Below, in pieces: positions 1 through 8,413 of a DNA stretch of 30,516 nt. Where the stretch lies: the NCBI GenBank assembly GCA_023389745.1, contig JAEWED010000048.1, forward strand, positions 1 to 30,516. Direction: 5' to 3'. This DNA is from Actinomycetes bacterium. GTDB taxonomy: Bacteria > Actinomycetota > Acidimicrobiia > Acidimicrobiales > Microtrichaceae. How positions within the stretch are numbered: position 1 is the first letter of the stretch; the number at the start of each line of letters is the position of its first letter. The notes beneath the pieces were generated by a model. It was not told the DNA's origin, did not search any database, and saw nothing but the letters and a program-made list of their open reading frames with translations. The translations under genes were made by a program, and so were the position numbers.

Positions 1-574
1 ACTGGTCGGCGTCGTAGGTCAGCGCTGCGGGGAGGAGCAGGACCGCGATGCTCAACGGGGCGATGCCCGCGCCGGCGAGCACTCGGCGGAGGCTGCGCCG
101 GCCGGGGAACGCCGCCGCGGCCGCGACGCCGACGGCGACCGACAACAGCGCCATGGTCACTGCCAGCTTCGTGAGCGCGGCGCCCAGGTCGTCGCGGATC
201 TCGGCCTCGATGATCGGCACCGGATCGTCGAGGTCGACCGGCGCCCGGCCGTCCTGGGGGCCGATCGCGTCGAGGACGTCGACCTCCTTCAGCTCGAGTC
301 GCAGCTCGACGGGCGCGACGTGCGTCGAGGCCCGGACCGCACCGAGCGGCGGCACGCCGAGCTCGGTGCGACCGTGCACCGACGGCACGAAGCTGGCGTC
401 GACGGTGCCAGGGCCGAGCTGCACCGTGGGGTTGTAGACCAGCGGCACCACCACCAGGGTGCAGACCACGACCCACAGCGTGAAGGCGAGCTTCGAGCGG
501 CCGGCCCAGGCGGCGAGACGCCGCAGTCGAACGCGCACATCCGTCGCGTCGGGGGCGGCCTCGTCCTCGGTCAC
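1..574 (-). CDS. Membrane protein, probable N-terminal part of an actinobacterial metallophosphoesterase (partial)
   Basis: The frame is open from a GTG at 574 to the window edge (191 codons); the C-terminus lies outside. One membrane segment sits near residues 31-47 (ending VVVPLVYNP). It is followed by an extracytoplasmic stretch with the motif GRTELGVPPLGAVRAST and VELRLELKEVDV, and then two more hydrophobic segments near residues 133-150 and 165-185. This arrangement resembles, from memory, the N-terminal half of actinobacterial YkuE-like metallophosphoesterases, where the catalytic domain follows. That domain is not in the window, so the assignment is an inference. The GTG overlaps the TGA of the upstream NUDIX gene by four bases (GTGA), so the two are very probably translated as a coupled pair. 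If the phosphoesterase guess is wrong, this is simply a multi-pass membrane protein. Confidence 0.6.
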   Translation of the reverse strand, partial: MTEDEAAPDATDVRVRLRRLAAWAGRSKLAFTLWVVVCTLVVVPLVYNPTVQLGPGTVDASFVPSVHGRTELGVPPLGAVRASTHVAPVELRLELKEVDVLDAIGPQDGRAPVDLDDPVPIIEAEIRDDLGAALTKLAVTMALLSVAVGVAAAAAFPGRRSLRRVLAGAGIAPLSIAVLLLPAALTYDADQ

Positions 575-1287
575 GGCACCCGTTCGTACGTCCAGGTCGG
601 GCCCATCGAAAGACGGTGGCGCGGCCCGTCCTGCTCGGCGTTGCCGGTCTCGTAGCCGACGTCGCCGTGGTACATCGCGACGACCAGGTCGCCGACGAAC
701 GCGATGCGCGTCGAGAAGTGCTCGACGACCTGGCGGCCCGACACCGCCGAGGCGACGTCGCGGTGGTGCGTCAGCTGTTGCAGGGTGATGAACGTGGGGG
801 GAGTGAGGCTGACTTCGCCCGCGTCACGGCGTTCGAGCATCTCGGCGGGTCGACGCCACTGGAACTCCCTGATCTCGCCGTCGTCGACGACGATCTCGCC
901 GGCGTCGGCGGGGACGGCGGCCACGAAGAACGCGGTCGTGAAGCGCCGCGGGCTCTCGGGCGGCGGCGTCCAGTGGGACCATCGGCGCAGCAGCAGGGGG
1001 TCGAGCACCAGGCCCGACTCCTCGTGCGCCTCTCGCACGGCGGCCCGCAGCGCGGCGGCCTCGAGGTCCACACCCTCGGCCGGGTGGTCCTCGGGATCGA
1101 TCCGGCCGCCCGGGAAGACCCACGTGCCACCCGCGAAGCTCAGGTCTCGGTCCCGGCGCAGCATGAGCGCCTCGACGCCCTCGGCACCGTCGCGCACCAC
1201 CAGCACGGTGGCGGCGGGGATCGCCTCGGGGTCCCACCACGAGGTGTCGGGAGCGGCGGTCGAGGGGCGGTCGTCGGGCGGGTGCAC
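571..1287 (-). CDS. NUDIX hydrolase, NUDT19-like
   Basis: 238 residues. A NUDIX fold begins at about residue 24 (IPAATVLVVRDG) and contains GTWVFPGGRIDPED, followed after an insertion by REAHEESGL, the conserved REUXEEXGU part of the NUDIX box. The longer gap between the GG and the RE..EE helix is typical of NUDT19/RNU-like members, which hydrolyse CoA-type or other nucleoside diphosphate-linked substrates; the exact substrate cannot be read here. The magnesium-binding glutamates are intact. The GTG start at 1287 lies 7 bases after TATCGT, a leaderless-type arrangement with no Shine-Dalgarno sequence. The stop overlaps the next gene by four bases. A run of 12 C lies about 53 bp upstream of the start. 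Confidence 0.85.
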   Translation of the reverse strand: MHPPDDRPSTAAPDTSWWDPEAIPAATVLVVRDGAEGVEALMLRRDRDLSFAGGTWVFPGGRIDPEDHPAEGVDLEAAALRAAVREAHEESGLVLDPLLLRRWSHWTPPPESPRRFTTAFFVAAVPADAGEIVVDDGEIREFQWRRPAEMLERRDAGEVSLTPPTFITLQQLTHHRDVASAVSGRQVVEHFSTRIAFVGDLVVAMYHGDVGYETGNAEQDGPRHRLSMGPTWTYERVP

Positions 1288-1294
1288 CCTGCGG

Positions 1295-1300
1295 ACGATA
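1295..1300 (-). promoter_or_regulatory. -10 hexamer of a leaderless-type promoter for the NUDIX gene
   Basis: Read on the minus strand the hexamer is TATCGT (TANNNT). Seven bases separate it from the GTG start at 1287, so transcription would begin at or next to the start codon. There is no purine-rich ribosome site before the GTG. No clear -35 was found. Confidence 0.45.
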
Positions 1301-1339
1301 CCGCCGGTGTTCTCGTCCCGGCGGTGCGGGTCGGCGCCG

Positions 1340-1351
1340 CCCCCCCCCCCC
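1340..1351. repeat. Homopolymer run of 12 C
   Basis: Twelve consecutive C bases (G on the minus strand) lie in the 413-bp gap between the divergent NUDIX and nrdA genes, about 53 bp upstream of the NUDIX start. Even at this GC content such a run is rare. It could slip during replication, or its length could be a sequencing artefact. Confidence 0.8.
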
Positions 1352-1427
1352 GCGGGGTGGTTTCGACATCACTCCGCGCGAACTCCGGCTGCTTCCGAGA
1401 AAGTGCGCCGCGGTGGGTCCGATAGCG

Positions 1428-1457
1428 TTGACAGACTCGTAGTTACGCGACTGTAAT
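1428..1457 (+). promoter_or_regulatory. nrdAB promoter with overlapping palindrome
   Basis: A perfect -35 TTGACA (1428-1433) is separated by 18 bp from TGTAAT (1452-1457), five of six bases of the -10 consensus. This is the best sigma70-type promoter in the window and predicts a start near 1463-1465. The -10 lies inside a perfect 12-bp palindrome, CTGTAATTACAG (1451-1462), which could be an operator. The transcript would carry a leader of about 235 bases before the GTG at 1701. The rest of the 1288-1700 gap holds the C run, the NrdR-type boxes and no convincing extra gene. Confidence 0.7.
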
Positions 1458-1469
1458 TACAGCTCTGCA

Positions 1470-1517
1470 CCCCAAGATGTAGGGGTGTGGGGGTCAGCGA
1501 GCCACCACATCTGGTGA
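1470..1517 (+). promoter_or_regulatory. Tandem NrdR boxes upstream of nrdAB
   Basis: Two palindromic 16-mers fit the NrdR consensus acaCwAtATaTwGtgt. Box 1, 1470-1485, is CCCCAAGATGTAGGGG with a perfect core C-w-A-n-A-T-n-T-w-G. Box 2, 1502-1517, is CCACCACATCTGGTGA, where the w positions are a C/G pair. Their centres are 32 bp apart, three helical turns, which is the spacing known for NrdR tandem sites. Both lie just downstream of the predicted transcription start, so binding should block the polymerase. NrdR is the ATP/dATP-sensing repressor of ribonucleotide reductase genes. The nrdR gene itself is not in the window. Confidence 0.75.
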
Positions 1518-1700
1518 TTGGGCGGTCACCGGAATCCAGCACGTCGTGGCGTCCGCGCCGGGTCGTGAGGGCGGTGCCACGAGCCTGTTGCACGGACGCG
1601 AGGTCCAGGGACGGTGCGACAGGGCGGTGCACACGGTGAGTGGTCGCAGGGCCCGGGTGGATCAGCAGCAGACAGCCAGCAGCAGACGGACAGAGGATCG

Positions 1701-4235
1701 GTGGACACGGTGGCGCTTTCGGAAGACGTTCGTGAGATCGAGGTGCTCGACGACTCCCCAGAGGTGGTCGACAGCGACCTGGGAACCCAGATGCGCGTCC
1801 GAAAGCGCGACGGCAGCCTCGAGTCGGTCGATCTGAACAAGATCGTCCGTGCGGTCGCTCGCTGCGCCGCGGGCCTCGAGCAGGTCGACTCCATGCGCGT
1901 CGCCACCCGCACGATCTCCGGCCTGGTCGACGGTGCCACCACCGAGGACCTCGACAACCTCTCGATCCGCACCGCGGCGGCGTTCATCGCCGAGGAGCCG
2001 AACTACTCGCGCCTCGCCGCCCGCCTGCTCGCCACGGTGATCGACAAGGAGGTCCAGAACCAGGACATCTACTCCTTCTCGCAGTCCGTGGCGCTGGGCC
2101 AGGCGCAGGGCATCATCGGCGACGAGACCGCCGCGATGGTCGCCACGCACGCCCGCAAGCTGAACGACGCGATCCTCCCGGAGCGCAACTGGCTCTACGA
2201 GTTCTTCGGCCTGCGCACCGTCTACGACCGCTACCTGCTGCGCCACCCCGAGACCCGCAACGTCATCGAGACGCCGCAGTACTTCCTCATGCGCGTCGCG
2301 TGCGGCCTGTCGACCTCGCCGGAAGAGGCCATCGAGTTCTACGAGCTGATCTCGTCGCTCGACTACCTGCCGTCGTCGCCGACGCTGTTCAACTCGGGCA
2401 CCACCCACCCGCAGATGTCGAGCTGCTACCTGCTCGACTCGCCCGAGGACAACCTCGACGCGATCTACGACCGCTACCGCGACGTCGCCCGTCTGTCGAA
2501 GCACGCCGGCGGCATCGGCCTGTCCTACAGCCGGATCCGTTCGCGCGGCTCGCTGATCCGCGGCACCAACGGTCTGTCCAACGGCATCGTCCCGTGGCTC
2601 AAGACGCTCGACTCCTCGGTCGCCGCGGTCAACCAGGGCGGCCGTCGCAAGGGTGCGGCGTGCGTGTACCTCGAGACCTGGCACGCCGACATCGAGGCGT
2701 TCCTCGAGCTCAAGGAGAACACCGGCGACGCCGCTCGCCGGACGCACAACCTCAACCTGGCCAACTGGGTCCCCGACCTGTTCATGGAGCGCGTCGAGCA
2801 GGACTGGCAGTGGAGCCTCTTCGACCCGAAGAAGGTCCCGCATCTGGTCGACCTGTACGGCGACGACTTCCGAGAGGCGTACCTGCAGGCCGAGAACGAG
2901 GGCCTCTTCGAGGAGCAGATCCCCGCTCGTCAGCTCTACAGCCGGATGATGCGGTCCCTCGCCGAGACCGGCAACGGCTGGATGACCTTCAAGGACTCCT
3001 CGAACGAGAAGTGCAACCAGACCGGCACCCTGGCCTCGGACGGCACGCCCAACGTCGTGCACCTGTCGAACCTGTGCACCGAGATCCTCGAGGTCACCAA
3101 CCAGGCCGAGACCGCGGTCTGCAACCTGGGCTCGGTCAACCTCGGCGCCATGGTGCGCCCGGGTGCCGACGGCACGCTGGCGTTCGACTTCGATCGTCTG
3201 GCCGAGGTCGTCCGCCTGGCGGTGCCCTTCCTCGACCGGGTCGTCGACATCAACTTCTACCCGACCGACGCCGCGGACAACTCGAACTCGAAGTGGCGCC
3301 CGGTCGGGCTCGGGATCATGGGTCTGCAGGACGTCTTCTTCAAGCTGCGTCTGCCCTTCGACTCCGACGAGGCCCGCGTGCTGTCGGCCCGCATCTCCGA
3401 GGAGATCTACTTCAACGCACTGACCGCCTCGAACCTGCTGGCGGCAGCCGCCGGCACCCACGGCGGCTGGAACGAGACCCGCGCCGCCAAGGGCGACCTG
3501 CAGTTCGACCTGTGGGGCGTCACCCCGACCGACCCTGCCCGCTGGGCCGACCTGAAGAAGAAGATCGCCAAGGACGGCCTGCGCAACTCGCTGCTCATCG
3601 CCATCGCCCCGACCGCGACGATCGCCTCGATCGCCGGTTGCTACGAGTGCATCGAGCCGCAGGTCTCGAACCTGTTCAAGCGCGAGACGCTCTCGGGTGA
3701 GTTCCTGCAGATCAACTCGTACCTGGTGCGCGAGCTCCAGGCTCGTGGACTCTGGACGGAGTCGATCATCTCGGCGATCAAGCGGGCCGAGGGCTCGGTG
3801 CAGGACATCGCCGAGATCCCCGAGGACGTGCGGGCGATCTTCCGCACCGCGTGGGAGATCCCGATGCGCTCGCTGATCGACATGGCCGCCGACCGCGGCG
3901 CCTACATCGACCAGTCGCAGTCGCTGAACCTGTTCATGGAGTCCCCGACGATCGGGAAGCTCAGCTCCATGTACATGCACGCCTGGAAGCAGGGTCTCAA
4001 GACGACCTACTACCTGCGTTCGCGGCCCGCGACCCGCATCAACAAGACGACCACCCCGGCGGGAGGCCCCGACGGCCCCAACGGCGGTGGTGTGCCGGCC
4101 ACGCCGCTGCCGACCAAGGAGTCGACCGACGCGGCCGATGCCGGTGCGCAGGACGGCACCGAGAAGACCTTCACCGACGAAGAGGCGCTCGCCTGCTCCC
4201 TCGAGAACCCCGAGTCGTGCGAAGCCTGCCAGTGA
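1701..4235 (+). CDS. nrdA: Ribonucleoside-diphosphate reductase, class Ia, alpha subunit
   Basis: Reduces ribonucleoside diphosphates to deoxyribonucleotides with NrdB. With the GTG at 1701 the product has 844 residues. An ATP-cone (MRVRKRDGSLESVDLNKI onward, residues about 34-115) is the allosteric dATP/ATP site. The barrel carries the redox cysteines C242 (SSCYLL) and C474 (AVCNLGS), the radical cysteine C459 in NLCTEI with N457 and E461, and the radical-transfer pair Y770-Y771 (TTYYLRSRPA). The C-terminal tail ends in C840-x-x-C843, the shuttle to thioredoxin or glutaredoxin, after a Gly/Pro/Thr-rich linker. All catalytic residues are present. An upstream in-frame GTG at 1614 is possible but adds a low-complexity head; AGAGGA at 1692-1697 supports 1701, and GTG 1710 is a second option. 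nrdB follows 56 bp downstream. Confidence 0.95.
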   Translation: MDTVALSEDVREIEVLDDSPEVVDSDLGTQMRVRKRDGSLESVDLNKIVRAVARCAAGLEQVDSMRVATRTISGLVDGATTEDLDNLSIRTAAAFIAEEPNYSRLAARLLATVIDKEVQNQDIYSFSQSVALGQAQGIIGDETAAMVATHARKLNDAILPERNWLYEFFGLRTVYDRYLLRHPETRNVIETPQYFLMRVACGLSTSPEEAIEFYELISSLDYLPSSPTLFNSGTTHPQMSSCYLLDSPEDNLDAIYDRYRDVARLSKHAGGIGLSYSRIRSRGSLIRGTNGLSNGIVPWLKTLDSSVAAVNQGGRRKGAACVYLETWHADIEAFLELKENTGDAARRTHNLNLANWVPDLFMERVEQDWQWSLFDPKKVPHLVDLYGDDFREAYLQAENEGLFEEQIPARQLYSRMMRSLAETGNGWMTFKDSSNEKCNQTGTLASDGTPNVVHLSNLCTEILEVTNQAETAVCNLGSVNLGAMVRPGADGTLAFDFDRLAEVVRLAVPFLDRVVDINFYPTDAADNSNSKWRPVGLGIMGLQDVFFKLRLPFDSDEARVLSARISEEIYFNALTASNLLAAAAGTHGGWNETRAAKGDLQFDLWGVTPTDPARWADLKKKIAKDGLRNSLLIAIAPTATIASIAGCYECIEPQVSNLFKRETLSGEFLQINSYLVRELQARGLWTESIISAIKRAEGSVQDIAEIPEDVRAIFRTAWEIPMRSLIDMAADRGAYIDQSQSLNLFMESPTIGKLSSMYMHAWKQGLKTTYYLRSRPATRINKTTTPAGGPDGPNGGGVPATPLPTKESTDAADAGAQDGTEKTFTDEEALACSLENPESCEACQ

Positions 4236-4291
4236 CGGCCGGCTGACCCGCCCCTTCGAACACCGCCTCCTCGACACGAAAGAACGCACAG

Positions 4292-5383
4292 ATGTCGCTC
4301 GCAGAGAACCTCGACAACACCGCACTCGAACCGACCTTCGCCGAACCGATCGACCTGACCGACGGCGCGGAACGCCCGGTCGGCAACCTGCTCGATCCCG
4401 GCTTCAACCTGACGCTGCGGCCGATGCGGTACCCGCAGTTCTACGACATGTACCGCGACGCGATCCGCAACACCTGGACCGTCGAAGAGGTCGACTTCTC
4501 CGACGACATCGTCGACCTGCAGCGCAAGCTGGTCCCCGCCGAGCGTCACCTGATCAACCGCCTGGTCGCGTTCTTCGCGACGGGTGACTCGATCGTGTCG
4601 AACAACCTCGTGCTCAACCTCTACAAGCACGTGAACAGCCCCGAGGGGCGCATGTACCTGTCGCGCCAGCTCTACGAAGAGGCGCTGCACGTCCAGTTCT
4701 ACCTGACCCTGCTCGACACCTACATCCCGGACCAGAAGGAGCGCGCCGAGGCGTTCAGCGCGATCGAGAACATCCCCTCGATCCGCCGCAAGGGCGAGTT
4801 CTGCTTCAAGTGGATCGACTCGATCAACTCCCTCGACGAGCTGCGCAGCCGCGGCGACCGCAAGATGTTCCTGCTGAACCTCATCTGCTTCGCGGCGTGC
4901 ATCGAGGGGCTGTTCTTCTACGGGGCGTTCGCCTACGTGTACTTCCTGCGCTCGAAGGGCCTGCTGAACGGTCTGGCGTCGGGCACCAACTGGGTGTTCC
5001 GCGACGAGAGCTGCCACATGAACTTCGCGTTCTCGGTCATCGAGCAGGTCCGTCGTGAAGAGCCGGAGCTCTTCGACGACGAGCTCGCCGCCAACGTGAC
5101 GGCCATGATCTCCGAGGCGGTCGAGGTCGAGTACCAGTTCGCCGAGGACCTGCTCTCCCAGGGCATCCCCGGCATGTCGCTGCCCGACATGCGCGAGTAC
5201 CTGCAGTTCGTCGCCGACCAGCGACTGGTCACCCTGGGCCTGCCCAAGGTGTACGGCTCGAAGAACCCGTTCGCGTTCATGGAGCTCCAGGACGTGCAGG
5301 AGCTGACCAACTTCTTCGAGCGCACCGTCTCGGCGTACCAGACCGGCGTCGACGGCGAGTTCGCACTCGACGACGACTTCTGA
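4292..5383 (+). CDS. nrdB: Ribonucleoside-diphosphate reductase, class Ia, beta subunit
   Basis: Small subunit that houses the metal centre and stable radical used by NrdA. 363 residues of ferritin-like helices. Aligning by spacing with E. coli NrdB, the ligands are D99 (GDSIV), E130 and H133 (EALHVQFY), E205 (CIEGLFF), E239 and H242 (RDESCHM). The tyrosyl-radical residue is Y137, seven residues after E130 just as in E. coli, so this is a tyrosyl-radical enzyme and not a class Ic radical-less form. The C-terminal tail GEFALDDDF would dock into NrdA. The ATG at 4292 has only a weak purine stretch (GAAAGAA) upstream. It lies in one operon with nrdA and ends at a strong hairpin terminator. Confidence 0.95.
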   Translation: MSLAENLDNTALEPTFAEPIDLTDGAERPVGNLLDPGFNLTLRPMRYPQFYDMYRDAIRNTWTVEEVDFSDDIVDLQRKLVPAERHLINRLVAFFATGDSIVSNNLVLNLYKHVNSPEGRMYLSRQLYEEALHVQFYLTLLDTYIPDQKERAEAFSAIENIPSIRRKGEFCFKWIDSINSLDELRSRGDRKMFLLNLICFAACIEGLFFYGAFAYVYFLRSKGLLNGLASGTNWVFRDESCHMNFAFSVIEQVRREEPELFDDELAANVTAMISEAVEVEYQFAEDLLSQGIPGMSLPDMREYLQFVADQRLVTLGLPKVYGSKNPFAFMELQDVQELTNFFERTVSAYQTGVDGEFALDDDF

Positions 5384-5426
5384 GCTGACCCGCCTCGGGC
5401 CGCCACGGCCCGATCACGAGATCTGC

Positions 5427-5458
5427 ACCGCAGCCCGGCCTCCTGGCCGGGCTGCGGT
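5427..5458 (+). terminator. Terminator of nrdAB
   Basis: A perfect 14-bp stem (5427-5440 with 5445-5458) closes on the 4-base loop TCCT, 43 bp after the nrdB stop. There is no U-run, as is usual at this GC content. A smaller 6-bp hairpin (5396-5401 with 5407-5412) lies just before it. Confidence 0.85.
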
Positions 5459-5560
5459 CGTCTCAGGGCCGTCACCCCGCGCGCTCATCGTGGCGTGCTC
5501 ATTGTGCCGGTGATGGCTGTGCCCGCTACCGTTCGCCGCTCGACACGGGACGGAGGGGCG

Positions 5561-7416
5561 ATGTCGGACGAGCGTGACGACGCGAGCGGCGGCGGTGTGG
5601 TGCGACCAGGAGCCCCCGGGCGCCGGCGCCGAGTGATCGGCACGGCGTTCGCCGCGATCGCGGTGATCACGCTTGCGCTCTCTGCACCCGGCTCCGCGAG
5701 CGCAGCGGAGCCGGGGTCCATCACCGGTCGGGTGACCGACGCGTCCGGCGCTCCGGTCGGGCCGGACAGCGGCATCTGCGTCACGCCGATGGGCTACAGC
5801 CTGAACTCATACTCGAACCTCGCGACCGACGGGACGTACCGGATCGACGGTCTCGACCCGGGCAACTGGGGTGTCACGTTCTCCCGTACCCAGGGCTCCA
5901 CGAGCCGATCGCCGCCACGATCGCCGAGCTCGAGCGCCTGCAGAAGACCGTCGTCGTGCGCTCGGGTGTGGTGACCACCGGGATCGATGCGCGGCTCCGC
6001 CCCGGGGGCACGATCACCGTGGACGTCGTGGACCGGTCCGGCGCACCGCGTGCAGGGTTGTGCGTGAGCACCGCGGCCAGGCCGCAGTCGGTCATGGGGC
6101 CGGGCGTCGGCGGACTCGGAGGCGGTGCGACGGGCGAGACCGACGACGCCGGCCGAGCGGTGCTGCAGGGCCTGGCGCCCGGGTCGTTCTGGGTGAGGGT
6201 CGCCGCCTGTCAGAACGGGGTGCTGAGCGATCCCGACCTGGCGCGGTTCCAGTACTCCAACGGCGTCTTCCGGGAGGAGCAGGCCGAGGTGCGCCGGGTG
6301 GAGCTCTCCGGCTCGGCGTCGGTTGCCGTCACCATGGTGCCCGGCGCCGAGCTCGACGGCATCGTCGCCGCCGAGGGCGCGCCGGTCGCCGATCGCTGCG
6401 TCCGATGGGTGGTCGACAACGAGTCCGGCGGCGGGACGTCAGACATCACGACCTCGACCGATGCCGACGGTCGGTATCGCTTCCAGGGACTCAACCCCGT
6501 CCCGGGTCGACTCGGTGCGTGCGGGTCCCTCGCCGGCCCGACGTCCCCGGGCTCGACGGCGCCGCTCTGGTATCCAGCGGGCGCGCACCGCCGCACCGCG
6601 TCGGTGGTCCACCTCCAGCCGGGTGCGCAGCGCACGGTCGACTTCGCGCTGCAGCCTGAGCGCACGATCTCCGCGGTCGTGAGCCGAGTTCCAGCGGGAC
6701 GGAACTGCCAGGTGGTCATGGTCTCCGGGGGCGCTCGGCGGGTGATGGAGCTGCGTCCGGGCAACCAGAGCGGCGAGTGGTTCGGCGACCTGTTCGACCA
6801 CCAGTTCGCCCCCGACTGGAACGTCTCGAACTTCCAACTCGAGTGCAACGGTCGACGGTCCGGCGTCGCCCGCCCCAACGAGTACCCGAACATGGCGGCC
6901 GACCTGCCGTGGACCACCGAGGAGGTCAACTGGCCGGTGCTCTACTTCATGTTCGACGAGACCGGCCCGGTCATCACCCCGTCGGTGAACGCCTCGACGA
7001 TGCCGTGGAGCCGTGGTGCGGTCACAGTCTCCTTCCGATGCACGGACGCTGGCATCGGGGTGCGAACCTGCCCGTCGCCGGTCCGCTTCACCGAAGGGCA
7101 CGTCGCGACCGTGACCGCGATGGACGAGGACCGCAACGTCAGCACTCAACGTGTCGGTCCGCTGCGGATCGACAGCACCCCACCGAGGGTCACCGTCGCG
7201 AACCCTCAGCGGACGTTCCGCACCTCCGAAGTCGTGTCCCTCGGCTGCTCGGTCCGTGACGACCGCTCGGGACTGCGGAGCCAGACGAACCAGTGTCCGG
7301 CGGCCGGCACGAAGGCCTCGGCGCTCGGCGTGGGCGAGCACACGTACTCCGTCGTCGGCACCGACCACGCCGGCAACTCGGTCTGGGAGATCGTCACCAT
7401 CCAGATCGTCAAGTGA
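5561..7416 (+). pseudogene. Secreted multi-domain protein with carboxypeptidase-regulatory-like repeats, split by a frameshift
   Basis: The ATG at 5561 follows GGAGGGG and opens a signal peptide: RRRRV, a hydrophobic core (IGTAFAAIAVITLALSAPG) and a likely cut at ASA|AEP. A first regulatory-like domain begins GSITGRVTDASGAPV and contains DGTYRIDGLDPGNWGVTF. Near 5884 this frame becomes nonsense and stops at 5974, while the +1-shifted frame continues the protein (PYPGLHEPIAATIAELERL) to 7416. Adding one C to the CCC at 5883-5885 would restore a single protein of about 618 residues reading VTFSPYPGLHEP. The remainder has two more such domains (AGLCV..., DADGRYRFQGLNP) and two C-terminal Ig-like modules, each beginning near DETGPVITPS and DSTPPRVTVA. 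An independent start for the second piece (GTG 5956) would lack a signal peptide. Function unknown; probably extracellular or wall-exposed. It may be a real pseudogene or a base-call error. Confidence 0.75.
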
Positions 7417-7418
7417 CG

Positions 7419-7454
7419 CGAGTGACCCGCCCACCGGCGTGGGCGGGTCACTCG
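7419..7454. terminator. Bidirectional terminator between convergent genes
   Basis: A perfect 16-bp stem (7419-7434 with 7439-7454) with loop CGGC. It begins two bases after the stop of the secreted-protein gene and ends 13 bases before the stop of the convergent nitrite channel, so it can serve both strands. Confidence 0.85.
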
Positions 7455-7467
7455 GGTGCAACCGTCG

Positions 7468-8307
7468 TCAGGAGGCGATGACCTCCGGGCGACGGGCGGG
7501 CTGCACCGAACCGGTCGGGACGGCCGCAGCGGCCGGCACCGTGGTCGGTCGACCCAGGTAGGCGTAGACGGCGCCGACCAGGACGGCGCCGCCCACCAGG
7601 TTCCCGGGCACGGTCCACAACAGGTTCCGGCCGAGCATCGCCCACGTGCCGGTGCCCTCGAACGCGGCGAGCGAGAAGGTCGTCATGTTGGCCACGGAGT
7701 GCTCGAAGCCCGAGGCGATGAACGCGAGCAGCGCCCACCACAGCACCGCGAGCTTCGCGGCGTCGGAGCGGGTCCTCGATGCCATCCAGAGCCCGAGGCA
7801 GACCAGGGTGTTGCACAGCACCGCCCGCCAGAACAGCTGCGGCCCCGATGCCGCGTCCTTGGCGGCGACGGTCGAGGCGAGCAGCTCCGAGGCCGGACCG
7901 CTGCCGAACAGGCCGGTGCCGTGCACGATCGCGGCGAGCAGCACCGACCCGACGAAGTTGCCGACCAGGGCGAACAGGCACACGAGCCCGGCACGCGACC
8001 ACGTGACGCTGCGGCCGATCGCACCCTGGGTCATCACCATCATGTTGCCGGTGACGAGCTCGCCCCCGGCGAACACCACGAGCGTCAGGGCGATGCCGAA
8101 CACCGATCCCATGATCAGCTTCGCGAGCGGCGAGCCGGCGGCGACGAGCGGGGCGCCGACGCTCAGCAGCAGCACGATCGCGATGCCGACGAACGCGCCG
8201 GCGAGCACGGCGGACAGCAGGAACCGTCGGGGGTCCGACGCTCCCTTCGACTTCGTGCCGGCGAGTGCGCCGGCCTCCTCGATGGCTTCTGGCACGGACA
8301 CGGGCAT
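7468..8307 (-). CDS. nirC: Formate/nitrite transporter (FNT) family channel, probable nitrite importer
   Basis: 279 residues with six membrane helices (starting near residue 28, FLLSAVLAGAFVGIAIVLLL, and ending VGAVYAYLG). FNT signatures are ELVTGNMMVM in the re-entrant loop after helix 2, GFEHSVANM at the end of helix 5, and VPGNLVGGAVLVG in helix 6. FNT proteins form pentameric anion channels for formate, nitrite or hydrosulfide. The siroheme reductase directly upstream makes nitrite the likely substrate, so the name nirC rests on context. AGAGGAG lies about 7 bases before the ATG. It is the last gene of the nitrite block and ends at the shared hairpin. Confidence 0.88.
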   Translation of the reverse strand: MPVSVPEAIEEAGALAGTKSKGASDPRRFLLSAVLAGAFVGIAIVLLLSVGAPLVAAGSPLAKLIMGSVFGIALTLVVFAGGELVTGNMMVMTQGAIGRSVTWSRAGLVCLFALVGNFVGSVLLAAIVHGTGLFGSGPASELLASTVAAKDAASGPQLFWRAVLCNTLVCLGLWMASRTRSDAAKLAVLWWALLAFIASGFEHSVANMTTFSLAAFEGTGTWAMLGRNLLWTVPGNLVGGAVLVGAVYAYLGRPTTVPAAAAVPTGSVQPARRPEVIAS

Positions 8308-8328
8308 GACGGAACTCCTCTGAACAAC

Positions 8329-8367
8329 GTGATGGGGCTGGGTGATGGGGCTGGGTGACGAGGCTGG
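8329..8367. repeat. Three tandem 13-bp repeats between nirA and nirC
   Basis: GTGATGGGGCTGG occurs twice exactly (8329-8341, 8342-8354) and once with two changes (8355-8367). A G-rich pair of GGGGTTCGGGGA copies follows. The array occupies most of the 106-bp gap between nirA and nirC, upstream of the nirC ribosome site. Its role is unknown. Confidence 0.75.
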
Positions 8368-8413
8368 AGGTGGATGGGGTTCGGGGATGTGTCTGGGGTT
8401 CGGGGACGGGCGA

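Noticed and set aside
1463..1700. Long nrdA leader as a cobalamin riboswitch
   Set aside because: The reductase is class Ia (NrdAB with tyrosyl radical), not the cobalamin-dependent NrdJ, and I see no B12-box sequence.
1662..4325. Very long open frame antisense to nrdA (887 codons)
   Set aside because: Its translation is Arg/Gly/Val/Asp-biased and matches no family; it mirrors the high third-position GC of nrdA.
5878..5890. Programmed ribosomal frameshift in the secreted protein gene
   Set aside because: There is no slippery heptamer, nearby pseudoknot or stop codon typical of such sites; a one-base loss in a C run is simpler.
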